This document shows positions 39,020 through 46,624 of a stretch of 64,000 nt of DNA, piece by piece. The notes under the pieces were generated by a model that saw only the letters and a program-made list of their open reading frames with translations, was not told where the DNA came from and made no database searches. The stretch's first letter is position 1, and every line of letters begins with the position of its first letter. The DNA comes from an uncultured Erysipelotrichaceae bacterium (lineage in GTDB: Bacteria > Bacillota_I > Bacilli_A > Erysipelotrichales > Erysipelotrichaceae), in the NCBI GenBank assembly GCA_903789495.1, contig CAIFEQ010000005.1, positions 34,329 through 98,328 of the forward strand, in the 5' to 3' direction. Position numbers and translations under genes: made by a program.

Positions 39020-39664
39020 CTACCGGGGACTGTGATACCACATCCGCATGCAGGGCAGCGGCTGGTTCAGCAGAGCCTGGGCATACCACACATAGAAGTC
39101 CCCCTGCTCTTCGCCGTTCAGCCAGCGGGTGCCGGTGCAGGTCTGATTGACGATCGGCACCTGACCGAAGGTCTTCTCGATCTGCCGGACCAGCTGCTGA
39201 CCGCCATGGGCACCGGTAAGACAGATGTAATCCTGCTCGGGCAGCACCGGCGGTTTCTCTTTCTGCCTGCGGTAGGCGGCCAGCGTGGCATCTGGATCAA
39301 ACGTCCTGCCGCTGAAGGCTTCATAGGCCTGAACCAGATCCTGCAGGGAGCTGGCCAGCAGCCGGATCTCGGCCTCCCCTTTCTTGTGCGGCAGCGGCAG
39401 GAGGTAGATGAATTCCAGCTGCGGATCCGCCTTGAGCACATCATAGATCCGGCGGGTGCTGTCACAGCAGTCCGTCAGCACCAGGCGGGTGATCTGCTTT
39501 GCCTTGACTTCCTCGATGACAGCCTTGGCAAAACCGCAGAGATTCTGGTGGGCACAGCCGTCGGCACAGTCAAAGTTCAGCGGGCTGGGATCCAGCCGCC
39601 GGACTTCTTCCTGAAAGCCGGCAAACAGTTCCACCGGGGCATAGCGGCAGGTTGTATAGATCAT
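39020..39664 (-). CDS. 2-hydroxyacyl-CoA dehydratase second subunit, N-terminal piece ending at in-frame TAG
   Basis: The 214 residues match the N-terminal part of the HgdB/FldC type subunit: YTTCRYAPVELFAGF near residues 3-17, a cysteine-rich CADGCAHQNLCGFAKA near 32-47, VLTDCCDSTRRIYDV near 61-75, and ending CMRMWYHSPR before TAG. Dehydratases of this family remove water from (R)-2-hydroxyacyl-CoA by a radical mechanism in amino-acid fermentation. The start overlaps the first subunit's stop by 4 nt (ATGA). The same frame goes on past the TAG with the rest of the subunit and an activator, so this piece alone should not be functional. Confidence 0.78.
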   Translation of the reverse strand: MIYTTCRYAPVELFAGFQEEVRRLDPSPLNFDCADGCAHQNLCGFAKAVIEEVKAKQITRLVLTDCCDSTRRIYDVLKADPQLEFIYLLPLPHKKGEAEIRLLASSLQDLVQAYEAFSGRTFDPDATLAAYRRQKEKPPVLPEQDYICLTGAHGGQQLVRQIEKTFGQVPIVNQTCTGTRWLNGEEQGDFYVWYAQALLNQPLPCMRMWYHSPR

Positions 39665-40929
39665 TTCTTCAGCATCTCCAGGAAAGCTTCGAGTCTTGTC
39701 AGCATCTGTCCGTCCCCCGCATTCATGCGGTCTACCCCGTCGCCGTTGAGCACCAGGGTCGGGAATCCTCTGGCTTCGAGTTCCTTCTTGATCAGGGCGC
39801 TGGCCCCGCATGTTTCCTTGCAGCCCCAGTGGCAGAACAGCACCACGCCGTCTGCGCCGGTCTGCTGTGCCATTTCCGCAGCCGCCGCAATGCGGTCCTG
39901 CACCGGACCGTTGTAGGGATTGTAGACCAGGCGGGAAGCCATGTAGCGGTACGGGTCGGCAGGATCAAAGACCTGCCAGTTGTCATAGCCCAGTTCGGTC
40001 GCCAGGATCTGCTGATCCGGGCGGAAGTTGAAGAGTTCTCTGACGGAGGCCTGCCAGAACGGATTCGAGTGCATCCAGAGCAGACGGATGCTGTTTTCCG
40101 GGGCGGCCGGGGCATTCTGATAATCCTGAAGCAGCAGCCGGGAGTATTCCAGAGCTTCCGGCGTGCCCAGCATGTTATGGACCATCAGGCCTTCATAAAG
40201 CTCCGAGGTCAGATCGGTCGCAAAGGCTCTGGTGCGCCGGTACGGCAGCGTCGCCCTGACATTCTCAATGGTCGCTGCGGAACGCTGAACCGCTGCCTGC
40301 AGCCGGGCCGGATCCATTTTCCGGCCCAGGTGCTCTTCCAGGGCGGCCTGGATCTCTTTCAGCTGGGCGGCCACATAGTCGACTGAGGTCTCATTCTTGG
40401 TATACGGCACATCCAGGTAATACTGCGGCCGGCCGAAGATCTGGGCCAGCGTGCGGAAGGTCAGGTTGTTGGCATCACAGGCCAGCGAGGTGTTCAGAAT
40501 GCAGCCCGGGGCAGCCATGACACCGTTCAGGGCGGCTCCCATGACGACCTTGTGATAGCTGCAGTAGGTTTCCGGCACTCCGGCCGCTTCGGCGGCTTCG
40601 ATGAAGGGATGCTCGCTGCCGGCGCCGTTGAGATAGGTGGAATACATCTCTGCACAGATCGGGTGCAGGTCAAAAGCCTGCAGCAGTTCACAGGGCATGA
40701 AGATGCTCACCAGAGCGGCCTGATCCATATGGGAGTAGCCGGCAATCATGAAATGCATGCAGGCCGAGGCAAGATACTGCCGGGAAGGCGGTTTCTTTTT
40801 ATCCGGGAAATGATCCTGATACCAGCCAAAAACCCGGTAGGCCCGCAGAATCCACTGCCGGGCTGATGCCGGGTCTTCTGGTATCTTCCGGCCGACGAAC
40901 TGGCCGAACTTTTCTACCACTGTGCTCAT
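39661..40929 (-). CDS. 2-hydroxyacyl-CoA dehydratase first subunit (HgdA/FldB type)
   Basis: The 422-residue protein belongs to the HgdA-HgdB superfamily. Visible are FMPCELLQAFDLHPICAEMYS near residues 77-97, LNTSLACDANNLTFRTLAQIFGRP near 145-168, YLDVPY, and the C-terminal VLFCHWGCKETCGAS near 370-384, where cysteines could bind an Fe-S cluster. I chose 40929 because GGAGAG lies upstream. It is the first gene of the operon with the interrupted second subunit/activator gene. No CoA-transferase or electron-transfer genes are adjacent, so the substrate is not known; glutamate, phenylalanine-type and related pathways are all possible. Confidence 0.82.
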   Translation of the reverse strand: MSTVVEKFGQFVGRKIPEDPASARQWILRAYRVFGWYQDHFPDKKKPPSRQYLASACMHFMIAGYSHMDQAALVSIFMPCELLQAFDLHPICAEMYSTYLNGAGSEHPFIEAAEAAGVPETYCSYHKVVMGAALNGVMAAPGCILNTSLACDANNLTFRTLAQIFGRPQYYLDVPYTKNETSVDYVAAQLKEIQAALEEHLGRKMDPARLQAAVQRSAATIENVRATLPYRRTRAFATDLTSELYEGLMVHNMLGTPEALEYSRLLLQDYQNAPAAPENSIRLLWMHSNPFWQASVRELFNFRPDQQILATELGYDNWQVFDPADPYRYMASRLVYNPYNGPVQDRIAAAAEMAQQTGADGVVLFCHWGCKETCGASALIKKELEARGFPTLVLNGDGVDRMNAGDGQMLTRLEAFLEMLKK

Positions 40930-41004
40930 GGGTTCTCTCCAGACTGCGGACATCTTACCATGGATGTCAGAAATGCAGACAGGACAGATAAACTGTTTTG
41001 TCGA

Positions 41005-41247
41005 TCAGGGACGGGTGCTTTCGATGAACCACTTGTCCTTCTCCAGGAACAGGTTCCGGCGCTGGCCCCGGATCAGGCAGACATAGCGGATGCCGCAGCC
41101 GCCGACCGGCGAAGCCCGCCGGCTGACCTCCAGGATCTTATCGATCCGGTATTTGCGGCCGTTGTCCCAGCAGAGATACAGCGGTTCGATCTGGCCGCTG
41201 CGCCGCTGCAGCAGCACGACATCCACATAGCGTTTATAAAGCTCCAT
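41005..41247 (-). CDS. Small protein of unknown function coupled to dinB
   Basis: The 80-residue protein (MELYKRYVDVVLLQRRSGQIEPLYLCWDNGRKYRIDKI in outline) is basic, beta-rich and contains CGIRYVCLIRGQRRNLFLEKDKWFIE. Similar small genes stand after DNA polymerase IV in other Bacillota, though I cannot name the family. Its start overlaps the dinB stop by 14 nt, so it is probably part of the damage-response operon. Confidence 0.65.
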   Translation of the reverse strand: MELYKRYVDVVLLQRRSGQIEPLYLCWDNGRKYRIDKILEVSRRASPVGGCGIRYVCLIRGQRRNLFLEKDKWFIESTRP

Positions 41248-42511
41248 GCAGACTCATCTTCCTTCCCTGGAAATAGCCGACCGGATGCACGGTGTGGTCC
41301 TCCTTCGGATTGAATTCCGTCAGCGGGCGGTCCATGAGCGTACAGGCCCGGCGTACGGCATAGTACCCGTACCGGTCCCGGATCTCCTCCATGGCCGCAT
41401 CGATCTGCCGTTCCTTTTCGTAGGCTTCCTCATCCCGGAACAGGGACAGCTGCCGGCCGCCGTTCAGAGGGCGCAGGTGGCTGAGTGACAGCCCGAAGGC
41501 CCGCAGCGGCTGATCCAGGCAGAGCTGTTCCTGCATCAGACGCATGGCCCCTTCCGTGATCTCCTGGCTGACGGCGGTATAGCGGCCCAGATCCCTCTGA
41601 CAGCCATACCAGTCCAGGCCGCTGGAACGGGCAAAGACCGAGAGCACTTTCCCCTCCATGCCTGCATCCCGCAGCCGGGAGGCAACCGACTCGGCAATCA
41701 CATAGCAGACCGGCTTCAGTTCCTCCAGACTGCTGACGTCATGGATCATGGTCATCGAATTGCCCACCGACTTGACCGGCACCTGCACCGTATTTTCCTG
41801 GACCGGGCTGGGATCCAGGCCGTTGGCAAAGGCATGGATCATTTCCCCGGCAACCCCCATGGCTTCCTTCAGGAAGGAGACCGGATATTCGGCCAGTTCG
41901 CCGATGGTATAGATGCCCCGCTGCGCCAGCTTGCGCTCCGTGGCCGGGCCGACATACAGCAGATCGGCGGCCGGCAGAGGCCAGACCTTCTGCTTATAGT
42001 TCTCCGGCGTGATCACCGTCAGGCCGCTGGGCTTCTTCATATCGCTGCCCAGCTTGGCAAAGGCCTTGTTCCAGGAAACGCCGACCGAGACCGTCAGGCC
42101 GATTTCCTGCAGGACCTCCTGCTGGATATGCGCCGCCAGCTCCACCGCATCCCCGCAGGGATTCGGATAGTCCGTGCAGTCCAGCCAGGCCTCATCCAGG
42201 CCGAAGGATTCCACCTGCCCGCTGTAGCGGCGGTAGATGTCCTTGACCAGATTGGTGTAGTAGGTGTAGTCGTCATAGGCCGGCGGAATGATGAGCAGAT
42301 CCGGACACAGCTGCCGGGCATCCCGCAGACTCTGGCCGGTCTTGATGCCGCATTTCTTGGCCAGATCATTCTTGGCCAGGATGATGCCATGCCGCTTCTC
42401 CTCATGCCCGCCGACGGCCATCGGCACCTCCCGCAGAGCCGGGTATTTCATCTCCTCGATCTGGGCATAGCAGTGATTGATATCCATGTGAAAGATGATG
42501 CGCTGCTTCAT
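41234..42511 (-). CDS. dinB: DNA polymerase IV (Y family)
   Basis: DinB copies past damaged bases. The 425-residue protein has the Y-family catalytic residues in HMDINHCYAQIEE near residues 8-20, the steric motif and SFGLDEAWLDCTDY near 103-116 (usual S-x-DE-x-x-x-D), SVGVSWNKAFAKLGSDMKKPSG near 143-164, a helix-hairpin-helix region (LLYVGPATERKLAQRGIYTIGELA) and a little-finger domain. I chose 42511 because AGGAG lies 6 nt upstream and a TATAAT box stands about 18 nt before the ATG. It is divergent from a LexA/CI-like repressor gene. Confidence 0.9.
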   Translation of the reverse strand: MKQRIIFHMDINHCYAQIEEMKYPALREVPMAVGGHEEKRHGIILAKNDLAKKCGIKTGQSLRDARQLCPDLLIIPPAYDDYTYYTNLVKDIYRRYSGQVESFGLDEAWLDCTDYPNPCGDAVELAAHIQQEVLQEIGLTVSVGVSWNKAFAKLGSDMKKPSGLTVITPENYKQKVWPLPAADLLYVGPATERKLAQRGIYTIGELAEYPVSFLKEAMGVAGEMIHAFANGLDPSPVQENTVQVPVKSVGNSMTMIHDVSSLEELKPVCYVIAESVASRLRDAGMEGKVLSVFARSSGLDWYGCQRDLGRYTAVSQEITEGAMRLMQEQLCLDQPLRAFGLSLSHLRPLNGGRQLSLFRDEEAYEKERQIDAAMEEIRDRYGYYAVRRACTLMDRPLTEFNPKEDHTVHPVGYFQGRKMSLHGAL

Positions 42512-42542
42512 AAGTTCTCCTGCGGTTTCATTATAGGCAGAG

Positions 42543-42573
42543 ATGTTGCACAATTCAATTATTTATGCAACAT
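42543..42573. promoter_or_regulatory. Operator dyad between dinB and the LexA-like repressor
   Basis: ATGTTGCA (42543-42550) and TGCAACAT (42566-42573) form a perfect inverted repeat with a 15-bp centre. A related TTGCAA half-site recurs at 42589-42594 and TGCAT at 42600-42604, next to the repressor promoter. The dyad adjoins the dinB -10 box (complement of 42530-42535). Confidence 0.6.
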
Positions 42574-42587
42574 ATCGGCCATCGGCA

Positions 42588-42616
42588 TTTGCAATGTGAT
42601 GCATTTTCCCTATAAT
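42588..42616 (+). promoter_or_regulatory. Promoter of the LexA-like repressor, likely leaderless
   Basis: TTTGCA (42588-42593) and TATAAT (42611-42616) are 17 bp apart. The ATG at 42623 is 6 nt after the -10 box, so the transcript would begin at the start codon. The -35 box overlaps an operator-like half-site. Confidence 0.6.
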
Positions 42617-42622
42617 AAGGAT

Positions 42623-43216
42623 ATGGAACTCAAGGAGATCATCCGGGAATACAAGAACAAGACCGGCATCAGCGACAGCGAGCTGGCCCGCCGCATGGGC
42701 GTCGACCGTTCCACGGCCATGCGCTGGAGCAGCGGCAGCGTGAAGCGGCTTTCTGCCGAGACCATGGAAAAGCTCAGCAGTCTGGTCGGCTATAACGTCG
42801 AACCGCTGCTGAAAGGCATGGACATTGCCGTCCGCCTGCCGGTGCTGGGCTATGTCAAGGCCGGCTATGACCTGTTTGCCCAGGAGAACTACCTCGGCGA
42901 AGAGGAGGCCTCGCTGGCCGACCGGCGGCAGGGCGACTATTATCTCAAGGTCACCGGCGATTCCATGAGCGGCGTGGGCATCATGGACGGTTCTCTGGTC
43001 CTGGTGCGGCAGTGCAGCCAGGTGGAAAGCGGCAGAATTGCCGTCCTGCTGATCGGCGACGAAGTCACCGTCAAGCGGGTGCTCTACAAAGGGAACATGC
43101 TGATCCTGGAAGCGGCCAATCCGGAATATGAGAACCGCTACTTCACGCCGAAGGAAATCCGCACCCTGCCGGTGCAGATCATCGGTCAGGTGCTGGCCTG
43201 CCGGACCACGTTCTAG
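42623..43216 (+). CDS. XRE-S24 family self-cleaving repressor (LexA/CI-like)
   Basis: The 197-residue protein has an N-terminal XRE-type helix-turn-helix (ISDSELARRMGVDRSTAMRWSSGSVKRLS near residues 15-43) and a C-terminal S24 peptidase domain. GDSMSGVGIMDGSLVLV near 112-128 holds the catalytic serine, AVLLIGDEVTVKRV near 141-154 the lysine, and the Ala-Gly in GYVKAGYDLF near 75-84 is a likely self-cleavage site. Such repressors (HdiR, phage CI) cut themselves when RecA filaments form. Being divergent from dinB, it is the likely local SOS repressor. It could also be the cell's LexA substitute. A weak AAGG precedes the ATG. Confidence 0.85.
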   Translation: MELKEIIREYKNKTGISDSELARRMGVDRSTAMRWSSGSVKRLSAETMEKLSSLVGYNVEPLLKGMDIAVRLPVLGYVKAGYDLFAQENYLGEEEASLADRRQGDYYLKVTGDSMSGVGIMDGSLVLVRQCSQVESGRIAVLLIGDEVTVKRVLYKGNMLILEAANPEYENRYFTPKEIRTLPVQIIGQVLACRTTF

Positions 43217-43270
43217 TGCATTGCAAGTCCTCTGCTGAACGGCTAATATAGGTGAGCGAGAGGATTTTTT

Positions 43271-44308
43271 ATGCTGAAGACAAGTGACTTTGACTATGAT
43301 CTGCCCAAGGAGCTGATCGCGCAGACACCGCTGAAGGACCGTTCCGCCAGCCGCATGATGGTGGTGCACCGGAACAGCGGCCGGCTGGAGCATAAGCATT
43401 TCCGTGATATCGTGGATTACCTGCATGCAGGGGATGTGGTCGTCCGCAACAACACCAAGGTCATCCCGGCCCGTCTCTATGGCACCAAGGAGGAGACCGG
43501 CGCCCATGTCGAGGTGCTGCTGCTGCGGCAGCTGCCGGATGATGTCTGGGAATGTCTGATCGGCAATGCCCATGTGGTCAAGCTGGGCACGGTCATCAGC
43601 TTCCATGACGGCCGGCTGAAGGCACAGTGCGTGGAAGTGGAAGACAAGGGCCTGCGCAAGATGAAGATGCTCTATGAAGGCATCTTCAATGAGATTCTGG
43701 AAGAACTGGGCAATGTGCCCCTGCCTCCGTATATCCATGAGAAACTGGATGATCCCGACCGCTATCAGACGGTCTATGCCAAGGTAGAAGGTTCGGCCGC
43801 GGCACCCACGGCCGGGCTGCACTTCACGCCGGAAATCTTTGCGCAGCTGCGGGAAAAGGGCGTGCTTATCGTCGATATCACCCTGCATGTGGGCATCGGC
43901 ACCTTCAAGCCGATGGATACCGAAAACGTCGAGGAGCATCAGATGCATTCCGAGGTCTACTTCATGTCGAAGGAAGCCGCGGATGCCCTGAATGCCGCCA
44001 AGGCAGAAGGCCGGCGCATCGTCGCCATCGGCACAACCTCCTGCCGCACCCTGGAGTCGGTCTGGAACCGCTTCGGCCGCTTTGAGGAATGCTCGGGAGA
44101 AACCACGCTGTTCATCTATCCCGGCTATACCTGGCATACCGCGGACTGCATCCTGACCAACTTCCATCTGCCCAAGTCGACGCTGATCATGATGATCAGC
44201 AGCTATGCAGGCAAAGACCTGGTCTTCCGGGCCTATCGGGAAGCCGTCGAACAGAGATACCGGTTCTTCTCCTTCGGCGACTGCATGTTCATCACCGATG
44301 AGGAATAA
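43271..44308 (+). CDS. queA: tRNA preQ1(34) S-adenosylmethionine ribosyltransferase-isomerase
   Basis: QueA moves the ribosyl part of S-adenosylmethionine to preQ1 in tRNA, giving epoxyqueuosine. The 345-residue length and motifs are typical: the N-terminal FDYDLPKELIAQTPLKDRSASRMM near residues 7-30, VRNNTKVIPARL near 59-70, and the C-terminal TAGLHFTPEIF near 179-190, TLHVGIGTFKPM near 202-213, GTTSCRTLE near 257-265 and LPKSTLIMMISSYAG. AGAGGA precedes the ATG. queH starts inside its last codons. Confidence 0.95.
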   Translation: MLKTSDFDYDLPKELIAQTPLKDRSASRMMVVHRNSGRLEHKHFRDIVDYLHAGDVVVRNNTKVIPARLYGTKEETGAHVEVLLLRQLPDDVWECLIGNAHVVKLGTVISFHDGRLKAQCVEVEDKGLRKMKMLYEGIFNEILEELGNVPLPPYIHEKLDDPDRYQTVYAKVEGSAAAPTAGLHFTPEIFAQLREKGVLIVDITLHVGIGTFKPMDTENVEEHQMHSEVYFMSKEAADALNAAKAEGRRIVAIGTTSCRTLESVWNRFGRFEECSGETTLFIYPGYTWHTADCILTNFHLPKSTLIMMISSYAGKDLVFRAYREAVEQRYRFFSFGDCMFITDEE

Positions 44309-44981
44309 AGAGGAATATTACCGCTATCTGCAGCAGCGCAAGGCCCTGCCCCGCAGGAACTACTACCAGCTGTCGCTGCAGGAAAAGCAGCAGATTCAGC
44401 AGGACAGCAGGGGGCAGAAGCCCAGGCTCCTGCTGCATGCCTGCTGTGCCGTCTGTATGGGCTGGCCGCTGGAGTTTCTGCTGGATACCTTTGCTGTGGA
44501 TATTTTCTACTACAATCCCAATATCTGGCCGCAGGCTGAATATCAGAGAAGGCTGGAAGAAGTGCGCCGGGTCCTGCAGGAAGAATACCCGGGGCAGATA
44601 CAGCTGATTGCCGGCCCCTATGACAATGCGGCCTATACCGTGGAGCAGCTGGCTCCCTATAAGGACGATCCCGAAGGCTACCGGCGCTGTTTCCTCTGCT
44701 ATGCCCTGCGCCTGCAGGAAGCCTTCCGCTATGCGGCTGAGCATGACTACCCCTATCTGACCACCACCCTGACCGTATCCCGGCAGAAGGACAGTCAGAA
44801 GATCAACGAAATCGCCGCCGGACTGCAGAGACAGTACCCGCAGGTGCATTACTTCTACAGCGACTTCAAGAAGGCCGGCGGGCAGCAGAAAACAGATGAA
44901 CTGGCGGCAAGACGTCAGCTCTACCGGCAGGACTACTGCGGCTGCGTGTATTCCTGGGAAGAGCGCTTTCTGGAAAAATAA
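44298..44981 (+). CDS. queH: Epoxyqueuosine reductase QueH
   Basis: QueH reduces epoxyqueuosine in tRNA to queuosine and is the alternative to QueG. The 227-residue protein (DUF208) has its metal/cluster cysteines in LLHACCAVC near residues 45-53, CFLCYALR near 133-140 and YCGCVYS near 214-220, plus the conserved YNPNIWPQAEYQRR and SDFKKAGG. Its start overlaps queA by 11 nt; the GGAATAAAGAGG there gives little ribosome-binding choice, so it is translation-coupled. The two genes form the last steps of queuosine synthesis. Confidence 0.93.
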   Translation: MRNKEEYYRYLQQRKALPRRNYYQLSLQEKQQIQQDSRGQKPRLLLHACCAVCMGWPLEFLLDTFAVDIFYYNPNIWPQAEYQRRLEEVRRVLQEEYPGQIQLIAGPYDNAAYTVEQLAPYKDDPEGYRRCFLCYALRLQEAFRYAAEHDYPYLTTTLTVSRQKDSQKINEIAAGLQRQYPQVHYFYSDFKKAGGQQKTDELAARRQLYRQDYCGCVYSWEERFLEK

Positions 44982-44983
44982 AA

Positions 44984-45019
44984 GCAGAACAGCATGCCTG
45001 CATGTGTTCTGCCTTTTTT
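44984..45019 (+). terminator. Terminator of queA-queH
   Basis: GCAGAACA (44984-44991) pairs with TGTTCTGC (45005-45012), with GCATG/CATG-like inner pairing, and CTTTTTT follows. Confidence 0.8.
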
Positions 45020-45023
45020 CTGC

Positions 45024-45515
45024 TTATCGGGAAATCTTTGCTGTCTGGGCCGCAAAGCGCTGGCCATAGGTGACAAAGAGCTCTTTGAAGGCCTCCTTGT
45101 CCGGGCTGACTTCCACCGGCCCGTAGTGAATGACCGGTGCCCCGCAGGAGCCGCCGGAAGAATACACCATCATGCCGTAGACCAGCAGATGACGCAGGAT
45201 GTCCACGATGGTATCCGAGGCACCGCCATGGATGTACTGCTCGGTCGCAAAGGCACCGCCCAGCTTGCCGGCCAGATTCAGCTTGCCGGCTTTGTGTTCC
45301 ATCCACGTATAGAACTTTGCGCTGGGCCCGCCGGCATAGACGGGACTGCCGAAGACCACCCCGTCGCAGCTCTTGACATATTCCTCATCCACTGCATCGA
45401 TGGAGAAGGCTCTGGCTTCAACGCCTTCCACTTTCTGCATGCCTTCGACAATGGCTTCTGCCATGGCTGAGGTATTGCCGGAAACCGATTCATAGAGCAC
45501 TGCACACTTTGTCAT
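45024..45515 (-). CDS. Flavodoxin family protein
   Basis: The 163-residue protein has a flavodoxin-like fold: the phosphate-binding loop YESVSGNTSAMAEAI near residues 8-22, DGVVFGSPVYAGGPSAKFYTWME near 51-73, and GAFATEQYIHGGASDTIVD near 87-105. NAD(P)H:quinone reductases of the WrbA/flavodoxin group share these. It binds FMN and probably transfers electrons in the cytosol. GGAGG precedes the ATG. The next gene on this strand is an SDR, 32 nt upstream, so the two may be co-transcribed. Confidence 0.85.
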   Translation of the reverse strand: MTKCAVLYESVSGNTSAMAEAIVEGMQKVEGVEARAFSIDAVDEEYVKSCDGVVFGSPVYAGGPSAKFYTWMEHKAGKLNLAGKLGGAFATEQYIHGGASDTIVDILRHLLVYGMMVYSSGGSCGAPVIHYGPVEVSPDKEAFKELFVTYGQRFAAQTAKISR

Positions 45516-45547
45516 ATGTTTTCTCCTCCGCTCTGATTGTAGCAGAT

Positions 45548-46297
45548 TTACTGCGGCTTCTTCAGCCGGGCCAGCACCGCCACCCGCAGCTTCTGCGGTG
45601 CCGCCAGCATGAGCCGGCTGGACATGCCCGGAATCAGGATCACCCGGCTGCTCTGGCTCAGCCGCACCGCTTCTTCCGCCGCCTGAGAGGCGCTGAGGAT
45701 CGGACCGCGGGCCTTGGAACCGGCCTTGGCAAAGAAACCGGTCCGGACCGGGCCGGGGCAGAAACACTGCACCTTCACACCGGTTCCCTTCGCTTCCCGG
45801 GCCACCGCTTCGGTGTAGCGCACCACAAAGGCCTTGCTGGCATAGTAGCAGGCCGCATACGGGCCGGCCTGAAAGGCGGCTGTGGAGCCGATATTCAGAA
45901 TCTGCCCGCAGCCCTGCTGCACCATGTCCTTCAGAAACAGCTTGGTCAGCGACATCAGGGCCACATCATTGAGCAGCACTTCCCGCTCTTCTTTTGCCAC
46001 ATCTGTTTCCCAGCTGATGCCGGACGAACCCATGCCGGCATTGTTAACCAGGATCCGGATGTCCATATGCAGCGCCCCGGCCTGCTGATACAGCTGTTCT
46101 GCCGCACCGGGCCGGGCCAGATCCAGAGGCAGCACCTCCACCCGCACGCCATAGCGGCCGCTGAGGCGCCAGCGGACATCCGTCAGCCTGTCCGCATGCC
46201 GGGCATTCAGGATCAGATCATAACCCTGCCTGGCATAGACTTCCGCCAGAGCCGCTCCCAGTCCTTCACTGCCGCCGGTGATCAGAACCGTCTTCAT
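45548..46297 (-). CDS. Short-chain dehydrogenase/reductase (DltE/YdfG-type)
   Basis: The 249-residue protein is a classical SDR: TGGSEGLG near residues 7-14, NARHADRL near 31-38 (basic residue favouring NADPH), NNAGMGSSG near 86-94, and the YYASKAF catalytic segment near 151-157. The C-terminal part is basic (LRVAVLARLKKPQ) and may touch the membrane. I chose ATG 46297 over an upstream GTG because AGGTGA fits it better. Substrate unknown. Confidence 0.82.
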   Translation of the reverse strand: MKTVLITGGSEGLGAALAEVYARQGYDLILNARHADRLTDVRWRLSGRYGVRVEVLPLDLARPGAAEQLYQQAGALHMDIRILVNNAGMGSSGISWETDVAKEEREVLLNDVALMSLTKLFLKDMVQQGCGQILNIGSTAAFQAGPYAACYYASKAFVVRYTEAVAREAKGTGVKVQCFCPGPVRTGFFAKAGSKARGPILSASQAAEEAVRLSQSSRVILIPGMSSRLMLAAPQKLRVAVLARLKKPQ

Positions 46298-46324
46298 CCC
46301 TGTCACCTGCCTGAAAAAAGGGGA

Positions 46325-46624
46325 TCACTCCCCTTTGCCGTCCAGGGCGTTGAGCTGATGGGTCAGCTCATCCACCACGGACAGATTGGAACGCAGAATA
46401 TCCATCAGTTCGCTGGCGCCGGTCATATCAGCGCCATCCGCCGCATGCCGGTAGTACAGCTCCCCCAGCTTCTCATAGGTGCGGCTGATATACTTCTGGT
46501 GATTGCCGATCTGCGAACGCAGCTCCATCTTGCGGCGCTGCCTGTTCAGAAACGAAAGGCCCTGCCGGGAACTGTCCTGTACGGTCTGCCAGAAATCCTT
46601 CTTATCTTCACTCATGTCTGTCAT
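46325..46624 (-). CDS. Small helical protein of unknown function
   Basis: The 99-residue protein is predicted all-helical and highly charged, with heptad-like patterns (RQRRKMELRSQIGNHQKYISRTYEKLGELYYRHAA) that suggest a coiled coil. I do not recognise the family. It overlaps the end of the upstream tetR gene by 17 nt, or by 8 nt if ATG 46615 is used, so it belongs to that operon. Confidence 0.6.
   Translation of the reverse strand: MTDMSEDKKDFWQTVQDSSRQGLSFLNRQRRKMELRSQIGNHQKYISRTYEKLGELYYRHAADGADMTGASELMDILRSNLSVVDELTHQLNALDGKGE

Noticed and set aside
39020-39022. Pyrrolysine or general TAG recoding
   Set aside because: TAG ends other genes normally in this window and no pyl genes are seen. 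A point mutation or sequence error is simpler, though it should be checked.
38525-39916. 463-codon open frame on the plus strand
   Set aside because: It is antisense to the dehydratase genes, which match their family on the minus strand.
43217-43270. preQ1 riboswitch before queA
   Set aside because: Only 54 bp are available and no pseudoknot-like pattern is visible. QueA-QueH need not be controlled in this way.
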